A stretch of DNA of 64,000 bases. It comes from Roseovarius sp. Pro17. GTDB taxonomy: Bacteria; Pseudomonadota; Alphaproteobacteria; Rhodobacterales; Rhodobacteraceae. Below the pieces are notes generated by a model that saw only the letters and a list, made by a program, of their open reading frames with translations, had not been told where the DNA came from and made no database searches. Position 1 is the first letter of the stretch; every line of letters starts with the position of its first letter. Shown here piece by piece: positions 54,795-63,999 of the stretch. Location of the stretch: positions 558,001 through 622,000 of the forward strand of contig NZ_CP141179.1 in assembly GCF_035599575.1 (NCBI RefSeq). The letters are read 5' to 3'. The translations under genes were made by a program, and so were the position numbers.

Positions 54795-55766
54795 TTAGCT
54801 GAGGGCGCTGCGGATCTTCTCCAGCCGCGCATTGCGCTCGTGCCGGGCATCCAGCGCGCTTGCCATATCCACCTGACGGAACTTGACCGGCGTATTAGGC
54901 TGTAGCTGCCCGATCAGGTCCATGTCGGCGGAAATGATCGCGCCGATGGTGAAATACCCGCCGCCTGACACCGCATCGCGGTGCAGCACGATGGGTTCCG
55001 ATCCGCCGGGGATCTGGATCGAGCCGTAGGAATAGCACCCGTCGACGATGTTGGACGGGTCCGATCCTGCGCCAAACGGCTGCTCGCGCTCTACGAATTC
55101 CATCGGATTGCCGCCGCGAAAGCGGTATCCCATTCGGTCAGCCTCGGGCGCGACCTTCCACTCATCCGCAAAGAACTGCTTTTGCGAGGCGTCCGTCAGA
55201 CGGTGCCAATAGAGGCCGGGCAGAACGCGCAACTCGACCGGCTTGGGCAACTCGGCAAGCAGAGATTGGTCCAGCGTGCGCTCCTTGGCCTTGGCTGTTG
55301 CCTTGCCCACAGGGACGGTATCCCCCGCTGCCAATGCGCGGCCCTCAAAGCCGCCCAAAGCGCCGATGGGATAGGTCGAGCGGCTGCCTAAGGCCGGGGG
55401 CGTGTCGATGCCGCCAGCAATGGCAATATAGATGCGCGCGCCGGTTTTCAGATAGCCAAATTTCAGCGTCTGACCTGCCTTGACGGGGAACGAAGACCAG
55501 CTGCTGCGCTCGTCGCCGTCGACGTAGACCGGCATTTTGGCCCCGGCCACGGCAACGAGTGCATCCTCATTGAACGTCAGTTCCGGCCCCATAAACACCG
55601 CCTCCAGCCCGGCGGCATCCTCAGGATTGCCGACCAGCATGTTGGCAATGCGCATTGCCGCGCGGTCCATCGCGCCGCCTTCGGGGATACCGAGGTGGAA
55701 ATAGCCGGGCCGTCCCAGGTCCTGTATGGTGGTCAAAAGGCCGGGTTTGACAACTTCAAACGTCAT
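54795..55766 (-). CDS. pxpC: PxpC-like carboxyltransferase-domain protein (AHS2)
   Basis: 323 residues: FEVVKPGLLTTIQDLGRPGYFHLGIPEGGAMDRAAMRIAN is the classic 'allophanate hydrolase subunit 2' start; PFGAGSDPSNIVDGCYSYG near the middle. In the canonical 5-oxoprolinase PxpABC this is subunit C; the family is also called biotin-dependent carboxyltransferase. It overlaps pxpB by 11 bp. Given the biotin enzymes in the same operon, a carboxyltransferase function is more likely here. Confidence 0.9.
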   Translation of the reverse strand: MTFEVVKPGLLTTIQDLGRPGYFHLGIPEGGAMDRAAMRIANMLVGNPEDAAGLEAVFMGPELTFNEDALVAVAGAKMPVYVDGDERSSWSSFPVKAGQTLKFGYLKTGARIYIAIAGGIDTPPALGSRSTYPIGALGGFEGRALAAGDTVPVGKATAKAKERTLDQSLLAELPKPVELRVLPGLYWHRLTDASQKQFFADEWKVAPEADRMGYRFRGGNPMEFVEREQPFGAGSDPSNIVDGCYSYGSIQIPGGSEPIVLHRDAVSGGGYFTIGAIISADMDLIGQLQPNTPVKFRQVDMASALDARHERNARLEKIRSALS

Positions 55767-56631
55767 TGAGAGCCTCCATCAGCTTGGCATTGGTGCCGTC
55801 CATGTCGGTGTTGAAATCTTCCAGATCAAAGGTCACCTCGGCGATGCGCGGTGTATAGGTGCCATCCTCGACGCCCTTGAGAATGCGGTCGTATTCCTCG
55901 CGGTCTATCGGTTTCCATTTGACGATGTCGCCGGGTTTAAAGAAGACCATGAAGTCCTTGAGGTAGCTCACCTTTTGGTCTGCATCAAAGATCGTCATCG
56001 GCGTGATGCCAAACATCTGATATCCACCCGCGCCGCGCACGGAATAGACGCAGGAAAAGCACCCGCCATAGCCGACCGTCTGTTTCGGCGTGTCGGTGCG
56101 TGGCTTGAGGTATTTGGGTACCTCGATCTGCTTGTCGCGCTCGACCAACTGGTAGAGGAACGGCAGGCCCGACACGAACCCAACCATCGACACGAACCAA
56201 GGCGCGCTGTGATGCGCCTCGATGAATGCCTCGACACTGTCGTAGCCGTTGATGCGCGCGGCATAGTCCAGATCGGTTCCGCTAGGGTCCTGGTGGCGCT
56301 CGCGAAAGCGCATGACACATTCGTGCGTCCACGGATCCTGGTAGAAAACCGGCACCTCGACGATGCGCGTTTCCAGCCGCTTTTCGGCGTTGATCGCCTT
56401 TTTCTCAAGTTCCTTGAGCTTGGCCATCATGTCCTCGGGGGCGATGACATCCGGGTCGTAGCGCACCTGAAACGATGCGTTGGCCGGGCAGATTTCGCGC
56501 ACGCCGTCGATATTGGCCTCGCGCGCCGCATTGCTCATGGCGAGGGATTTAAAGAACGCGTCCAGCGACATTTCCTCGTCCATTTCGACAAAGATATGCT
56601 CGTCGCCGCCGTATGAATACCGTGTCTTCAC
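55756..56631 (-). CDS. pxpB: PxpB-like carboxyltransferase-domain protein (AHS1), with N-terminal extension
   Basis: 291 residues starting with GTG at 56631, where AGGAGGAGC is in place and the start overlaps the biotin-carboxylase stop (GTGA). The C-terminal 200 residues fit the AHS1/KipI family (GFVSGLPFLYQLVE, VRGAGGYQMFGITPM). The first 90 or so residues are additional, and the family's usual GGQTGIYP region is replaced by GGCFSCVYS with two Cys. This looks like a distinct subfamily. Confidence 0.85.
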   Translation of the reverse strand: MKTRYSYGGDEHIFVEMDEEMSLDAFFKSLAMSNAAREANIDGVREICPANASFQVRYDPDVIAPEDMMAKLKELEKKAINAEKRLETRIVEVPVFYQDPWTHECVMRFRERHQDPSGTDLDYAARINGYDSVEAFIEAHHSAPWFVSMVGFVSGLPFLYQLVERDKQIEVPKYLKPRTDTPKQTVGYGGCFSCVYSVRGAGGYQMFGITPMTIFDADQKVSYLKDFMVFFKPGDIVKWKPIDREEYDRILKGVEDGTYTPRIAEVTFDLEDFNTDMDGTNAKLMEALNDV

Positions 56632-58007
56632 GATGCTCCTCCTGTCTGTTCGGTGAGGTTGCCCGCATCCAGCCACGGCTCAAGCCATTGGGTATGAATG
56701 CGGCCCGCGCGCAGGTCGGCGGATTGCGCCAACGCCTTGTGCAGCGGGATGGTGGTTTTGAGGCCTTCGATTTCAATGGCATCCAGCGCGCCTGCCATCT
56801 TGTCTATCGCTGCCTCGCGGGTATCTGCATGCACAATCAGCTTGCCGATGAGCGAGTCGTAAAACGGCGGGATCTGGTAGCCCTCGTAGAGGAAGTGATC
56901 GATGCGGATGCCGTCGGATTCCGGCAGGTTCAACGCAGCAACTTTGCCGGGGAAGGGCATGAATTTCTTCAGTGGATCTTCGGCGTTTAGCCGCACCTCA
57001 ATGGCATGGCCGGTCAGCGTGATCTGATCCTGCGTGACGGGCAGCGCCTCGCCCCCCGCCACACGCAGCATCAGGGCAACCAGATCGAGGCCGGTAATCA
57101 TCTCGGTCACGGGATGTTCGACCTGAATGCGCGTGTTCATCTCGATGAAGTAGAACGCGTCGGCCTTGGCGTCATAAAGGTACTCGACCGTTCCAGCGCC
57201 ACGATATTCGACCGCCTCGGCCAGATCGACTGCGGCATTGCACATCGACGCGCGCGTCGCTTCGGGCAGGCCAAAGGCCGGTGCCTCTTCCCATACCTTT
57301 TGGCGGCGGCGTTGGAGCGAGCATTCACGCTCAAAACAATGCACGGCGTTTGTGCCGTCGCCCATGATCTGCACTTCGATATGGCGGGGCTGGATGATGA
57401 CTTTTTCGATGTAGATGCCGCCATCGCCAAACGCGGCCTCGGCCTCCTGCCGGGCTTGGGGCGCAAATTTGGCCAGTTCCTCGGGCGTCTCGGCGATGCG
57501 GATGCCGCGCCCGCCGCCGCCTGCGCTGGCCTTGATCATCACTGGGTAGCCGATGCGTTTGGCTATTTCCGCTGCCTCGTCCATGTCGTCGACGCGCCCG
57601 TCCGATCCGGGGACTACCGGCACGCCCGCCGAATGGGCGGCGCGGCGGGCGGATACCTTGTCGCCCATGCTTTGGATCGTGTCGGCGGACGGTCCGACAA
57701 AGATCATGCCGGCCTCCGTGACTGCGCGCGCGAAACGCGGGCTTTCAGCGAGGAAGCCGTAGCCGGGATGCACCGCGTCCGCGCCCGATTCCTTGGCCGC
57801 CTGAACGACGCCATCCACGTCCAGATATGATTTCGCGGCCTGCGGTGGGCCGATGCACACCGCCTCATCCGCCAGGCGTACGGCCAGCATGTCTGCATCC
57901 GCCTCGGAATGGGCCTGAATGGTGTGAATGCCAAGGGACTGGGCCGCGCGCACGATGCGCACGGCGATTTCGCCCCGGTTCGCGATGAATAAGCGCTGAA
58001 TGCTCAT
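56628..58007 (-). CDS. Biotin carboxylase subunit
   Basis: 459 residues, the AccC length: ATP-grasp core with KASAGGGGRGI, the carboxyphosphate region and EMNTRIQVEHPVTEMITG. It carboxylates biotin on the adjacent carrier with ATP and bicarbonate. It lies 1 bp from the carrier gene and overlaps pxpB. It may be the acetyl-CoA carboxylase AccC, but its placement in the Pxp-type operon suggests a dedicated copy. Confidence 0.94.
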   Translation of the reverse strand: MSIQRLFIANRGEIAVRIVRAAQSLGIHTIQAHSEADADMLAVRLADEAVCIGPPQAAKSYLDVDGVVQAAKESGADAVHPGYGFLAESPRFARAVTEAGMIFVGPSADTIQSMGDKVSARRAAHSAGVPVVPGSDGRVDDMDEAAEIAKRIGYPVMIKASAGGGGRGIRIAETPEELAKFAPQARQEAEAAFGDGGIYIEKVIIQPRHIEVQIMGDGTNAVHCFERECSLQRRRQKVWEEAPAFGLPEATRASMCNAAVDLAEAVEYRGAGTVEYLYDAKADAFYFIEMNTRIQVEHPVTEMITGLDLVALMLRVAGGEALPVTQDQITLTGHAIEVRLNAEDPLKKFMPFPGKVAALNLPESDGIRIDHFLYEGYQIPPFYDSLIGKLIVHADTREAAIDKMAGALDAIEIEGLKTTIPLHKALAQSADLRAGRIHTQWLEPWLDAGNLTEQTGGAS

Positions 58008-58008
58008 G

Positions 58009-58242
58009 TTATTTCAGGGTCGCCAGAACGTCGCCCGCTGACACGGCTGCCTCGTTCTCGGCCACATATCCGGCGAAGGTGCCATCGGCCTCGGCCTCGA
58101 CGTCGATAAAGGATTTCATCACCTCTACCAGCCCGATCGTGTCGCCCTTGGCCACAGCGTCGCCTTCGGATTTGAAGGGCGCATCCTCGGGCGAGGGTTT
58201 TTGATAAAAGGTGCCGGGAAGGGGGGATTGAATATCTGCCAT
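58009..58242 (-). CDS. Biotin carboxyl carrier protein (stand-alone biotinyl domain)
   Basis: 77 residues, just a biotinyl domain: biotin would sit on Lys43 in LVEVMKSFID, and the domain ends ISAGDVLATLK-like. AccB of acetyl-CoA carboxylase is twice as long, so this short form points to a separate system. GGAGACAT precedes the ATG. Follows the LamB/YcsF gene after 21 bp. Confidence 0.93.
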   Translation of the reverse strand: MADIQSPLPGTFYQKPSPEDAPFKSEGDAVAKGDTIGLVEVMKSFIDVEAEADGTFAGYVAENEAAVSAGDVLATLK

Positions 58243-58263
58243 GTCATGTCTCCTTGGGTAATT

Positions 58264-59052
58264 TCAGGCGTTGGCATCATGTGCCAGCACGTCGCGGGCG
58301 GGGGCGATGGTGATGCCGTTTTCGGTCAGCGCCTTGCGGATCGCCTTGAGGATATCGACCGCACCGGGCGTGTCGGAATGAACGCAGATCGATTCAAACG
58401 CGATGTCGATATCCTTGCCGTTGATCGTCTCGACGCGACCCTCGCGGCAGGCGCGCAGGCACTTCTGCGCGATGGCGTCGGGGTCCGCCGCCGCGCCCTT
58501 ACGGGTGAACACGATAATGCCGTCGTCGCCATAGTCGCGGTCAGAATAGAACTCGCGCACCACCGGATGGGAATGGCGTTTCGCGACGTCGTAGGTCACG
58601 GCCGCGCCCATGCAAAACAGGATCAGATCGGGCGCGGTAGCCTGCAACGTCTCGACCAGATGGCGCGACAGATCTTCGTTTGCCGCGGCCTCCATGTAGA
58701 GTGCGCCGTGCGGCTTGACGTGTTGCAAGGGTACATCGTGGCGGCGTCCGAACTCGCGCAGCGCGCCGATCTGGTAGAGGATGTCATTGACCAGTTCATC
58801 ATCTGCCGCGTCGATGCGGCGCCGCCCAAAGCCTTGCAGATCGTTGTAAGCCGGATGCGCGCCAAGAGCGACGCCATGCGATTTGGCCAGCGCGGCGACG
58901 CGGTTCATCGAATTGGGATCGCCCGCATGAAATCCGGTGGCGACATTGGCCGAACTGATAAGCTGTATCAGCGCCTCGTCGGGGGCGTCGCCATAGCTCC
59001 AATGGCCATAGCCCTCGCCCATGTCGCAATTTAGGTCCACAATCTTGCGCAT
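58264..59052 (-). CDS. pxpA: PxpA-like LamB/YcsF-family protein
   Basis: 262 residues: [22 protein letters not shown] and [20 protein letters not shown] are the family hallmarks. In E. coli PxpA with PxpBC opens 5-oxoproline to glutamate. Here it is the first gene of the operon with the biotin carboxylase and carrier, so the substrate could be another lactam. GGGGGTGATG start region. Confidence 0.9.
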   Translation of the reverse strand: MRKIVDLNCDMGEGYGHWSYGDAPDEALIQLISSANVATGFHAGDPNSMNRVAALAKSHGVALGAHPAYNDLQGFGRRRIDAADDELVNDILYQIGALREFGRRHDVPLQHVKPHGALYMEAAANEDLSRHLVETLQATAPDLILFCMGAAVTYDVAKRHSHPVVREFYSDRDYGDDGIIVFTRKGAAADPDAIAQKCLRACREGRVETINGKDIDIAFESICVHSDTPGAVDILKAIRKALTENGITIAPARDVLAHDANA

Positions 59053-59132
59053 AGCATCACCCCCATGAACTATTCGGCCAAATGGTGCGCCGCGACCGTG
59101 TGTTTGTAAACTTCAAAATTTTGTAGCAATGT

Positions 59133-59149
59133 TATCGGATAATCCGATA
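59133..59149. promoter_or_regulatory. Perfect palindrome between the LysR gene and the Pxp-type operon
   Basis: TATCGGA-TAA-TCCGATA, seven-base perfect arms. It contains ATC-N9-GAT and T-N11-A, as expected for a LysR site, and lies 22 bp before the LysR start and about 80 bp upstream of the operon. Confidence 0.75.
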
Positions 59150-59171
59150 TCTCAAATCTGCGAGGCATGGC

Positions 59172-60071
59172 ATGAATTTACGGCAGCTGAAGTACTTCGT
59201 GGCCACTGCAGAAACAGCGCAGGTCAGCCGTGCGGCCTCTGCTCTGTCGATCTCGCAATCATCGGTTACGACGGCGATCCGCGATCTGGAACAGTCGCTG
59301 AATGCGACGCTGTTCCTGCGCACGCGGCAGGGAATGGAGTTGACCGATGCGGGGCGCGAACTGCTGGCATCGGCCTATGATATCCTTAGTAAGATCGATG
59401 AGGCGCAGAACCTGCGTCATCGCGATACCGATGCGTCGGGCACGATCCGCGTGGCTGCCAGCTATACCGTGATCGGCTATTTCCTGCCCTACCATCTGGA
59501 TCGTTTGCGCCGCCAGCACCCTAATCTGGATATTGAGTTGCACGAGCTGAATCGCGACAGCATCGAAGAGGGGCTGCTGTCGAACCGCTTTGACGTGGCG
59601 GTTTTGCTGACCTCGAACATCACCAATCCGGGGCTGGAGAGCGAGACATTGCTACGCTCGCCCCGGCGCGTCTGGGTGGCCAGCGGGCATCCGTTTACGC
59701 GACGACGGCAGATTGGCTTTGATGAGATCGCGAGCGAGGATTATATCCTGCTGACCGTCGACGAGGCGGCCAACACGGCCATGAAATACTGGAGCGCGCA
59801 GAGCGTCCAACCCCGCGTGCGACTGCGCACCACGTCGATTGAGGCGGTCCGCTCAATGGTGGCGAACGGGCAGGGGATCACAATCCTGTCCGACATGGTG
59901 TACCGGCCTTGGTCGTTGGAGGGCAAGCGCATCGCGACGGTGATGCCCGCCATGCCGGTGCCGACGATGGATATCGGGCTGGCATGGCGGCGCGGCGCGA
60001 CGTTCACGCCGCAGATGGATCTGATCCACGCCTATTTCCGACAAGCCTTTAATTCGCCCTACGCGCCCTGA
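59172..60071 (+). CDS. LysR-family regulator
   Basis: 299 residues, HTH MNLRQLKYFVATAETAQVSRAASALSISQSSVT at the N-terminus. Divergent from the pxpA-led operon with a palindrome between, the standard layout for a LysR regulator of that operon. Inducer unknown, likely the operon's substrate. Confidence 0.92.
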   Translation: MNLRQLKYFVATAETAQVSRAASALSISQSSVTTAIRDLEQSLNATLFLRTRQGMELTDAGRELLASAYDILSKIDEAQNLRHRDTDASGTIRVAASYTVIGYFLPYHLDRLRRQHPNLDIELHELNRDSIEEGLLSNRFDVAVLLTSNITNPGLESETLLRSPRRVWVASGHPFTRRRQIGFDEIASEDYILLTVDEAANTAMKYWSAQSVQPRVRLRTTSIEAVRSMVANGQGITILSDMVYRPWSLEGKRIATVMPAMPVPTMDIGLAWRRGATFTPQMDLIHAYFRQAFNSPYAP

Positions 60072-60118
60072 GGTCGCTCAGAGGGTCAGGCGTTGGCCTG
60101 CGATAGCCAGATCACCGC

Positions 60119-60817
60119 TCATGGCTTTAGCTTGGATAGGTCCACATCCAGCACGATGGGCAGGTGGTCCGATGCGCGCGCCGCCAGCGCAGAGCCGTGG
60201 ACATGCGCGTTCACCTCCTCGTCCACGCCTTGCAGGACAAAGCGGTCCAGCGGTGCGCTGGGCCGTGACGCGTGAAAGCTGTTGCCGGGCAGGATCATCC
60301 GGCAGTCGTCGCCTAGTGCCGCAGCGATACCGGGATCGTGCCGCCATGCGTTGAAATCACCGGCGATCAGGACCGGGTGATCGGCTTTGATCAGATGGTG
60401 CCGCAGCGCTTTGAGCTGGCCCGCCCGGATGCTGCGGGCAAGGGCCAGATGCACCCCGATCACTTCGAGTCGGGGTGTGCCAAAAAGGGCCGAGACCGCG
60501 CCGCGCGGCTCCAGCGAGGGCAGTTCGATGCGCGACGATCCCTCTAGCGACAAGGTCCGTTCGCGATAAAGGATCGCATTGCCGTGCCAGCCGTGGCTAA
60601 GCGGACGGGTCGATAGATCGACCAGCCGGTATCCCAGCCGCTCCAGCAGCTCCTGCACCGGCAGCACACCGGCGCGCTGGCCGATCCGCTTGTCGGATTC
60701 CTGCAACAGGACGACATCGGCGTCGATTTCCTCAAGCACGCGCAGGATGCGGTCGCCGCTGCGCTTCCAGTCGAGGCCCACGGCCTTGCGGATATTGTAG
60801 CTGGCAATGCGCATCAC
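60119..60817 (-). CDS. Endonuclease/exonuclease/phosphatase-family protein
   Basis: 232 residues: MRIASYNIRKAVGLDWKR, LLQESD with the metal-binding Glu, GDFNAW and C-terminal ASDHLPIVLDV are the EEP family marks. The family includes nucleases and phosphodiesterases of lipids. Directly downstream of a phospholipase-D gene (13 bp), hence the two may act together on phospholipids. Confidence 0.9.
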   Translation of the reverse strand: MMRIASYNIRKAVGLDWKRSGDRILRVLEEIDADVVLLQESDKRIGQRAGVLPVQELLERLGYRLVDLSTRPLSHGWHGNAILYRERTLSLEGSSRIELPSLEPRGAVSALFGTPRLEVIGVHLALARSIRAGQLKALRHHLIKADHPVLIAGDFNAWRHDPGIAAALGDDCRMILPGNSFHASRPSAPLDRFVLQGVDEEVNAHVHGSALAARASDHLPIVLDVDLSKLKP

Positions 60818-60830
60818 GATACCTGTCGTG

Positions 60831-62372
60831 TCATAGCAGCCACTCGACCGGCAGCCAGCCGATGACCGTCAACGCAACGCTTTTCAGTGTGCTCGATCCC
60901 GGCTCACTCCGCGTCTCAGAGTCGGCGGCCGTGTTGCGCCAGACCAGATCGCCATCCTCAAGAGTGACCTCCCACGCCAGCCCATCCAGCTGGCGATCAA
61001 ACGCTTCATGCATCTGTGTCGCCATCGCCTCGCTGTCGATCAGCAAACCCATTTCCGTATTGAGTGTGGTCGAGCGCGGGTCAAAATTGAACGAGCCGAT
61101 AAAGATGCGCTCGCCGTCCACCGCAAACGTCTTGGCATGAAGGCTGGCCCCGGACGAGCCGAACGGCCCCATCTTGTCCTTGGGCGTTTCAATGGCGCCC
61201 TGCTGCTGGAGTTCGAACAGGCGCGTACCACCCTTCAGCAGGTCGCGGCGGCGTTTGGCATATCCAGCATGGACGGGCAGCACATCAGTCGCCTCAAGCG
61301 AGTTGGTCAGCATTCGCGTCTGGATACCGCGATCCTCCAGCGTCGCAAAGGCATTGACGCCCGCCTTGCCCGGTACGAAATAGGGCGAAATGCCGTCAAA
61401 GCGCGTCTCGATCTTGCCAACCGCCTGCATCAGTCGCGACGCTAGCAGATCCTCGCGTGGGACCGCGCCCAATCCCTTTTTCGGGTCGTCGCTGACCAGA
61501 ATAGCATCCGTCCATTCGATCTCTGCCGTGCCGTCCTGCAATGCCGGGATCAGGTGCGAGGCGGTCATGATGTCGCGGTATTCGGTCAGTTGCGGATCGC
61601 CCTCAAATTGCATCACGCGCGCCCCGATGGGATCGCCGCCCGGCACGGCGCCGACAATAGGCCCGGCGGGATACACGGCCTTGGCAGCCCAGTAGCGGTC
61701 GAAATCGGCGGCCACTTCGGGCACAACATGACCGACCGCCAGCACGTCCAGATCAACATAAAGTGCGGTGGGGCCGGTGTCGAAATATTCGTCCCCGACA
61801 TTGCGCCCGCCCAGAATGGTGGCCGCACCGTCGACGGTGAACGACTTGTTATGCATCCGTCGGTTCAGCCGGAAGAAGTCGAAACCGTAAGAGAGCATCT
61901 TGAACCGGCGCAGGTTAAAGGGATTATACAGCCGCACCTCGGCGTTCTCATGTGCGTTCAGCGCGGCCAGTGGACCGTCGAGGCCAGAGGTGCCGTGGTC
62001 GTCCAGCAAAAGGCGCACGCGCACGCCTCGATCTGCCGCGCGCTTTAGCGCGTCCAGCAGCAGCGAGCCGGTCATGTCATCGTGCCAGATGTAGTATTGC
62101 GCGTCGATGGACGACACCGCCGTGCCCGCGAGGATCATCCGCGCAGCAAAAGCATCGGCCCCACTGCCCAGTGCCAGCACGCCGGTTGTGCCGGGATGAT
62201 CGCGCCCTTGGCTGAGGACCGCTTTGCTCAGCGGGGTGTCCTCGGGCGGGGGCAGGGCGGTGCTGTCGGTGCGACCCTCGATCGGGGGCGAGGCAAAGAT
62301 GGCGCGCGCGGCGATGATCGCCAGCGCCGCGATGCAGATCAGCGCCGCCAGTATCTTGAGTGCCGTCATCAT
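60831..62372 (-). CDS. Phospholipase D-family protein (cardiolipin synthase-like)
   Basis: 513 residues, N-terminal membrane anchor (LAALICIAALAIIAARAIF), two HKD motifs: HNKSFTVDGAATILGGRN and HAKTFAVDGERIFIGSFNFD. Length and anchor fit cardiolipin-synthase-like or periplasmic PLD enzymes. The second gene of the unit is the EEP protein. Confidence 0.92.
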   Translation of the reverse strand: MMTALKILAALICIAALAIIAARAIFASPPIEGRTDSTALPPPEDTPLSKAVLSQGRDHPGTTGVLALGSGADAFAARMILAGTAVSSIDAQYYIWHDDMTGSLLLDALKRAADRGVRVRLLLDDHGTSGLDGPLAALNAHENAEVRLYNPFNLRRFKMLSYGFDFFRLNRRMHNKSFTVDGAATILGGRNVGDEYFDTGPTALYVDLDVLAVGHVVPEVAADFDRYWAAKAVYPAGPIVGAVPGGDPIGARVMQFEGDPQLTEYRDIMTASHLIPALQDGTAEIEWTDAILVSDDPKKGLGAVPREDLLASRLMQAVGKIETRFDGISPYFVPGKAGVNAFATLEDRGIQTRMLTNSLEATDVLPVHAGYAKRRRDLLKGGTRLFELQQQGAIETPKDKMGPFGSSGASLHAKTFAVDGERIFIGSFNFDPRSTTLNTEMGLLIDSEAMATQMHEAFDRQLDGLAWEVTLEDGDLVWRNTAADSETRSEPGSSTLKSVALTVIGWLPVEWLL

Positions 62373-62733
62373 CGCGTCGTTCCCTTTGGCTTATGCGCGT
62401 TACAGTCTGCTTGCGCGCGCATGTGCATGTCTAAATCTATGACCCCGCCCGCCACCTGCAAGCGGCGATGCAGTGTTTCAAGACGTTTCGCCCTCGGCTG
62501 TCAATGCTAGGCGCGCCCCATCGCTGCCCGGCCAGTTTGTTGGCTGATCCAGCCGCGCGACGACGAAGGCGGTCGTGTCTGCGCCCAAGGCCGTCAGCCC
62601 GGTCCGCGCGAAAACTGGCATAGGCCGCGTTCTGTGTCGACGGCGCCGCTGTCAGCCAAAGGCGCACCGCTTATAGTAGATCCTCGGCCATGTCGGGCGC
62701 GGGGCACATGCGGTCTGCGCTGCGATGCGCGCC
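62373..62733 (-). other. Intergenic stretch with a possible decayed reading frame
   Basis: No intact gene. Reading the minus strand, residues like RLWLTAAPSTQNAAYASF (about 62670-62620) in one frame and TTAFVVARLDQPTNWPG (about 62580-62530) in another frame look protein-like and would join through a one-base shift, ending at a stop near 62480. This could be a broken short gene; I do not recognise it. Confidence 0.3.
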
Positions 62734-63999
62734 TCAGCGGCGGTGGGCGGTGATCGTCTCGCCCGTTGACGTCTGCAACATCAACGCGCCGGTCTCGTCG
62801 ATGTGGTAGCTGACCACTTCGGGCAACATCGCCAGCAGCCGGCCTTCCTGTTCCATCAGGGCGGGCGGGCACATCATCATAGTTGTGCCGGCTGGTTCAA
62901 CGCTCAGCCCGCCGTCCTCGCCTGCCTCAAAGCTGCCCATCAGACGGTTGCAGCTGGCGTTTCCGGCCAGCTGGCCATCCGGCATGAACAGCAGGCTGGC
63001 AGGCGATCGGTCGATCACGCCGCGCCCGCCGATATACTCGATCAGCCATTCGCGGCCCATCAACTGGGGTGCCTCATCCTGCGCCATCAGATAGTCGGCG
63101 ACTGCGCGGTAGGCGGGCAGGGACGTGGGATCATTGGCCGCGTTAGCCGCATGGGGATTGGACGCAAAGCGCACGATCACCATTTCGGCCGTCGGGTCGA
63201 TCCAGATCGTTTGGCCATGCACACCGCGCGCGGTGAACGCGCCGTGGTCGTCGTGGCTGACCCACCACATGCCCCGATAGCTCCACCCCGGCAGCAGATC
63301 ATAACCTGCCTTGGCAAAAGCATCGCGGTCGCCGCCCTCGCGGATACGCTCGATCGCGGCGGCGGGGATCACCTGCTCGCCCTGCCATTCGCCGTTTTGC
63401 AGCACAAGTTGGCCCAGCCGGGCCATGTCACGCAGGATCGCGTTAAAGCCGCCACCCGCAAAGGGTGTGCCGATGGAATCGACCGTATAGAACGCCTCGC
63501 GCGCGGTTCCGATGCGCGACCAGATGCGCGACGACAGATAATCTGCGCCCGAGAGGCCCGTGACGCGGGAAACCAGCCAGCCAGCCGCATCGGCATTGAT
63601 AGTGCGATAGCCGAATGTCTCGCCATGCGCGCCGTCCTTTTCGACAGTTTGCAGATAGTCGAAATAGCTGCGCGGGCCTTTGTGGCCTGTGGGCTTGGGC
63701 AGGGGACTGCCCGCCTCGGCGTATGCCCAGAACTCGGCGTTCGGATCGGATTGATCCTCGGAGTAGTCAAGCGCGGTGGTCATATCCAACACTTGCCGCA
63801 CAGTTGCATCGCCAAAGCCGCTGTCGTGGAGTTCGGGGATGATGTCACCAGTCAGCGCGTTCTCGTCCAGCTTGCCCTCGGCTACCAGAACCTCGGCCAA
63901 AAGGCCCGTGATGCTCTTGGTTACCGACATGGCACCGTGCAGCGTGTCCTCGTCGAGGCATCCGGCGTAGCGTTCATGCACGATGCGCCCCTTGTGCAT
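62734..63999 (-). CDS. Serine hydrolase (beta-lactamase family) fused to a META domain, 5' end outside window
   Basis: 421 residues visible. The N-terminal part is a class C beta-lactamase-like serine hydrolase: SVTK (nucleophile Ser and Lys), YRTIN at the Tyr site, and HGQTIW near the KTG-like position. From about residue 300 there is a META/HslJ-like domain (GREWLIEYIGG, GQLAGNASCNRLMGSF, TTMMMCPPALMEQEGRLL). The Ser-x-x-Lys lies only about 25 residues from the visible start, so the true N-terminus and any signal peptide are outside the window. Substrate unknown. Confidence 0.88.
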   Translation of the reverse strand: MHKGRIVHERYAGCLDEDTLHGAMSVTKSITGLLAEVLVAEGKLDENALTGDIIPELHDSGFGDATVRQVLDMTTALDYSEDQSDPNAEFWAYAEAGSPLPKPTGHKGPRSYFDYLQTVEKDGAHGETFGYRTINADAAGWLVSRVTGLSGADYLSSRIWSRIGTAREAFYTVDSIGTPFAGGGFNAILRDMARLGQLVLQNGEWQGEQVIPAAAIERIREGGDRDAFAKAGYDLLPGWSYRGMWWVSHDDHGAFTARGVHGQTIWIDPTAEMVIVRFASNPHAANAANDPTSLPAYRAVADYLMAQDEAPQLMGREWLIEYIGGRGVIDRSPASLLFMPDGQLAGNASCNRLMGSFEAGEDGGLSVEPAGTTMMMCPPALMEQEGRLLAMLPEVVSYHIDETGALMLQTSTGETITAHRR

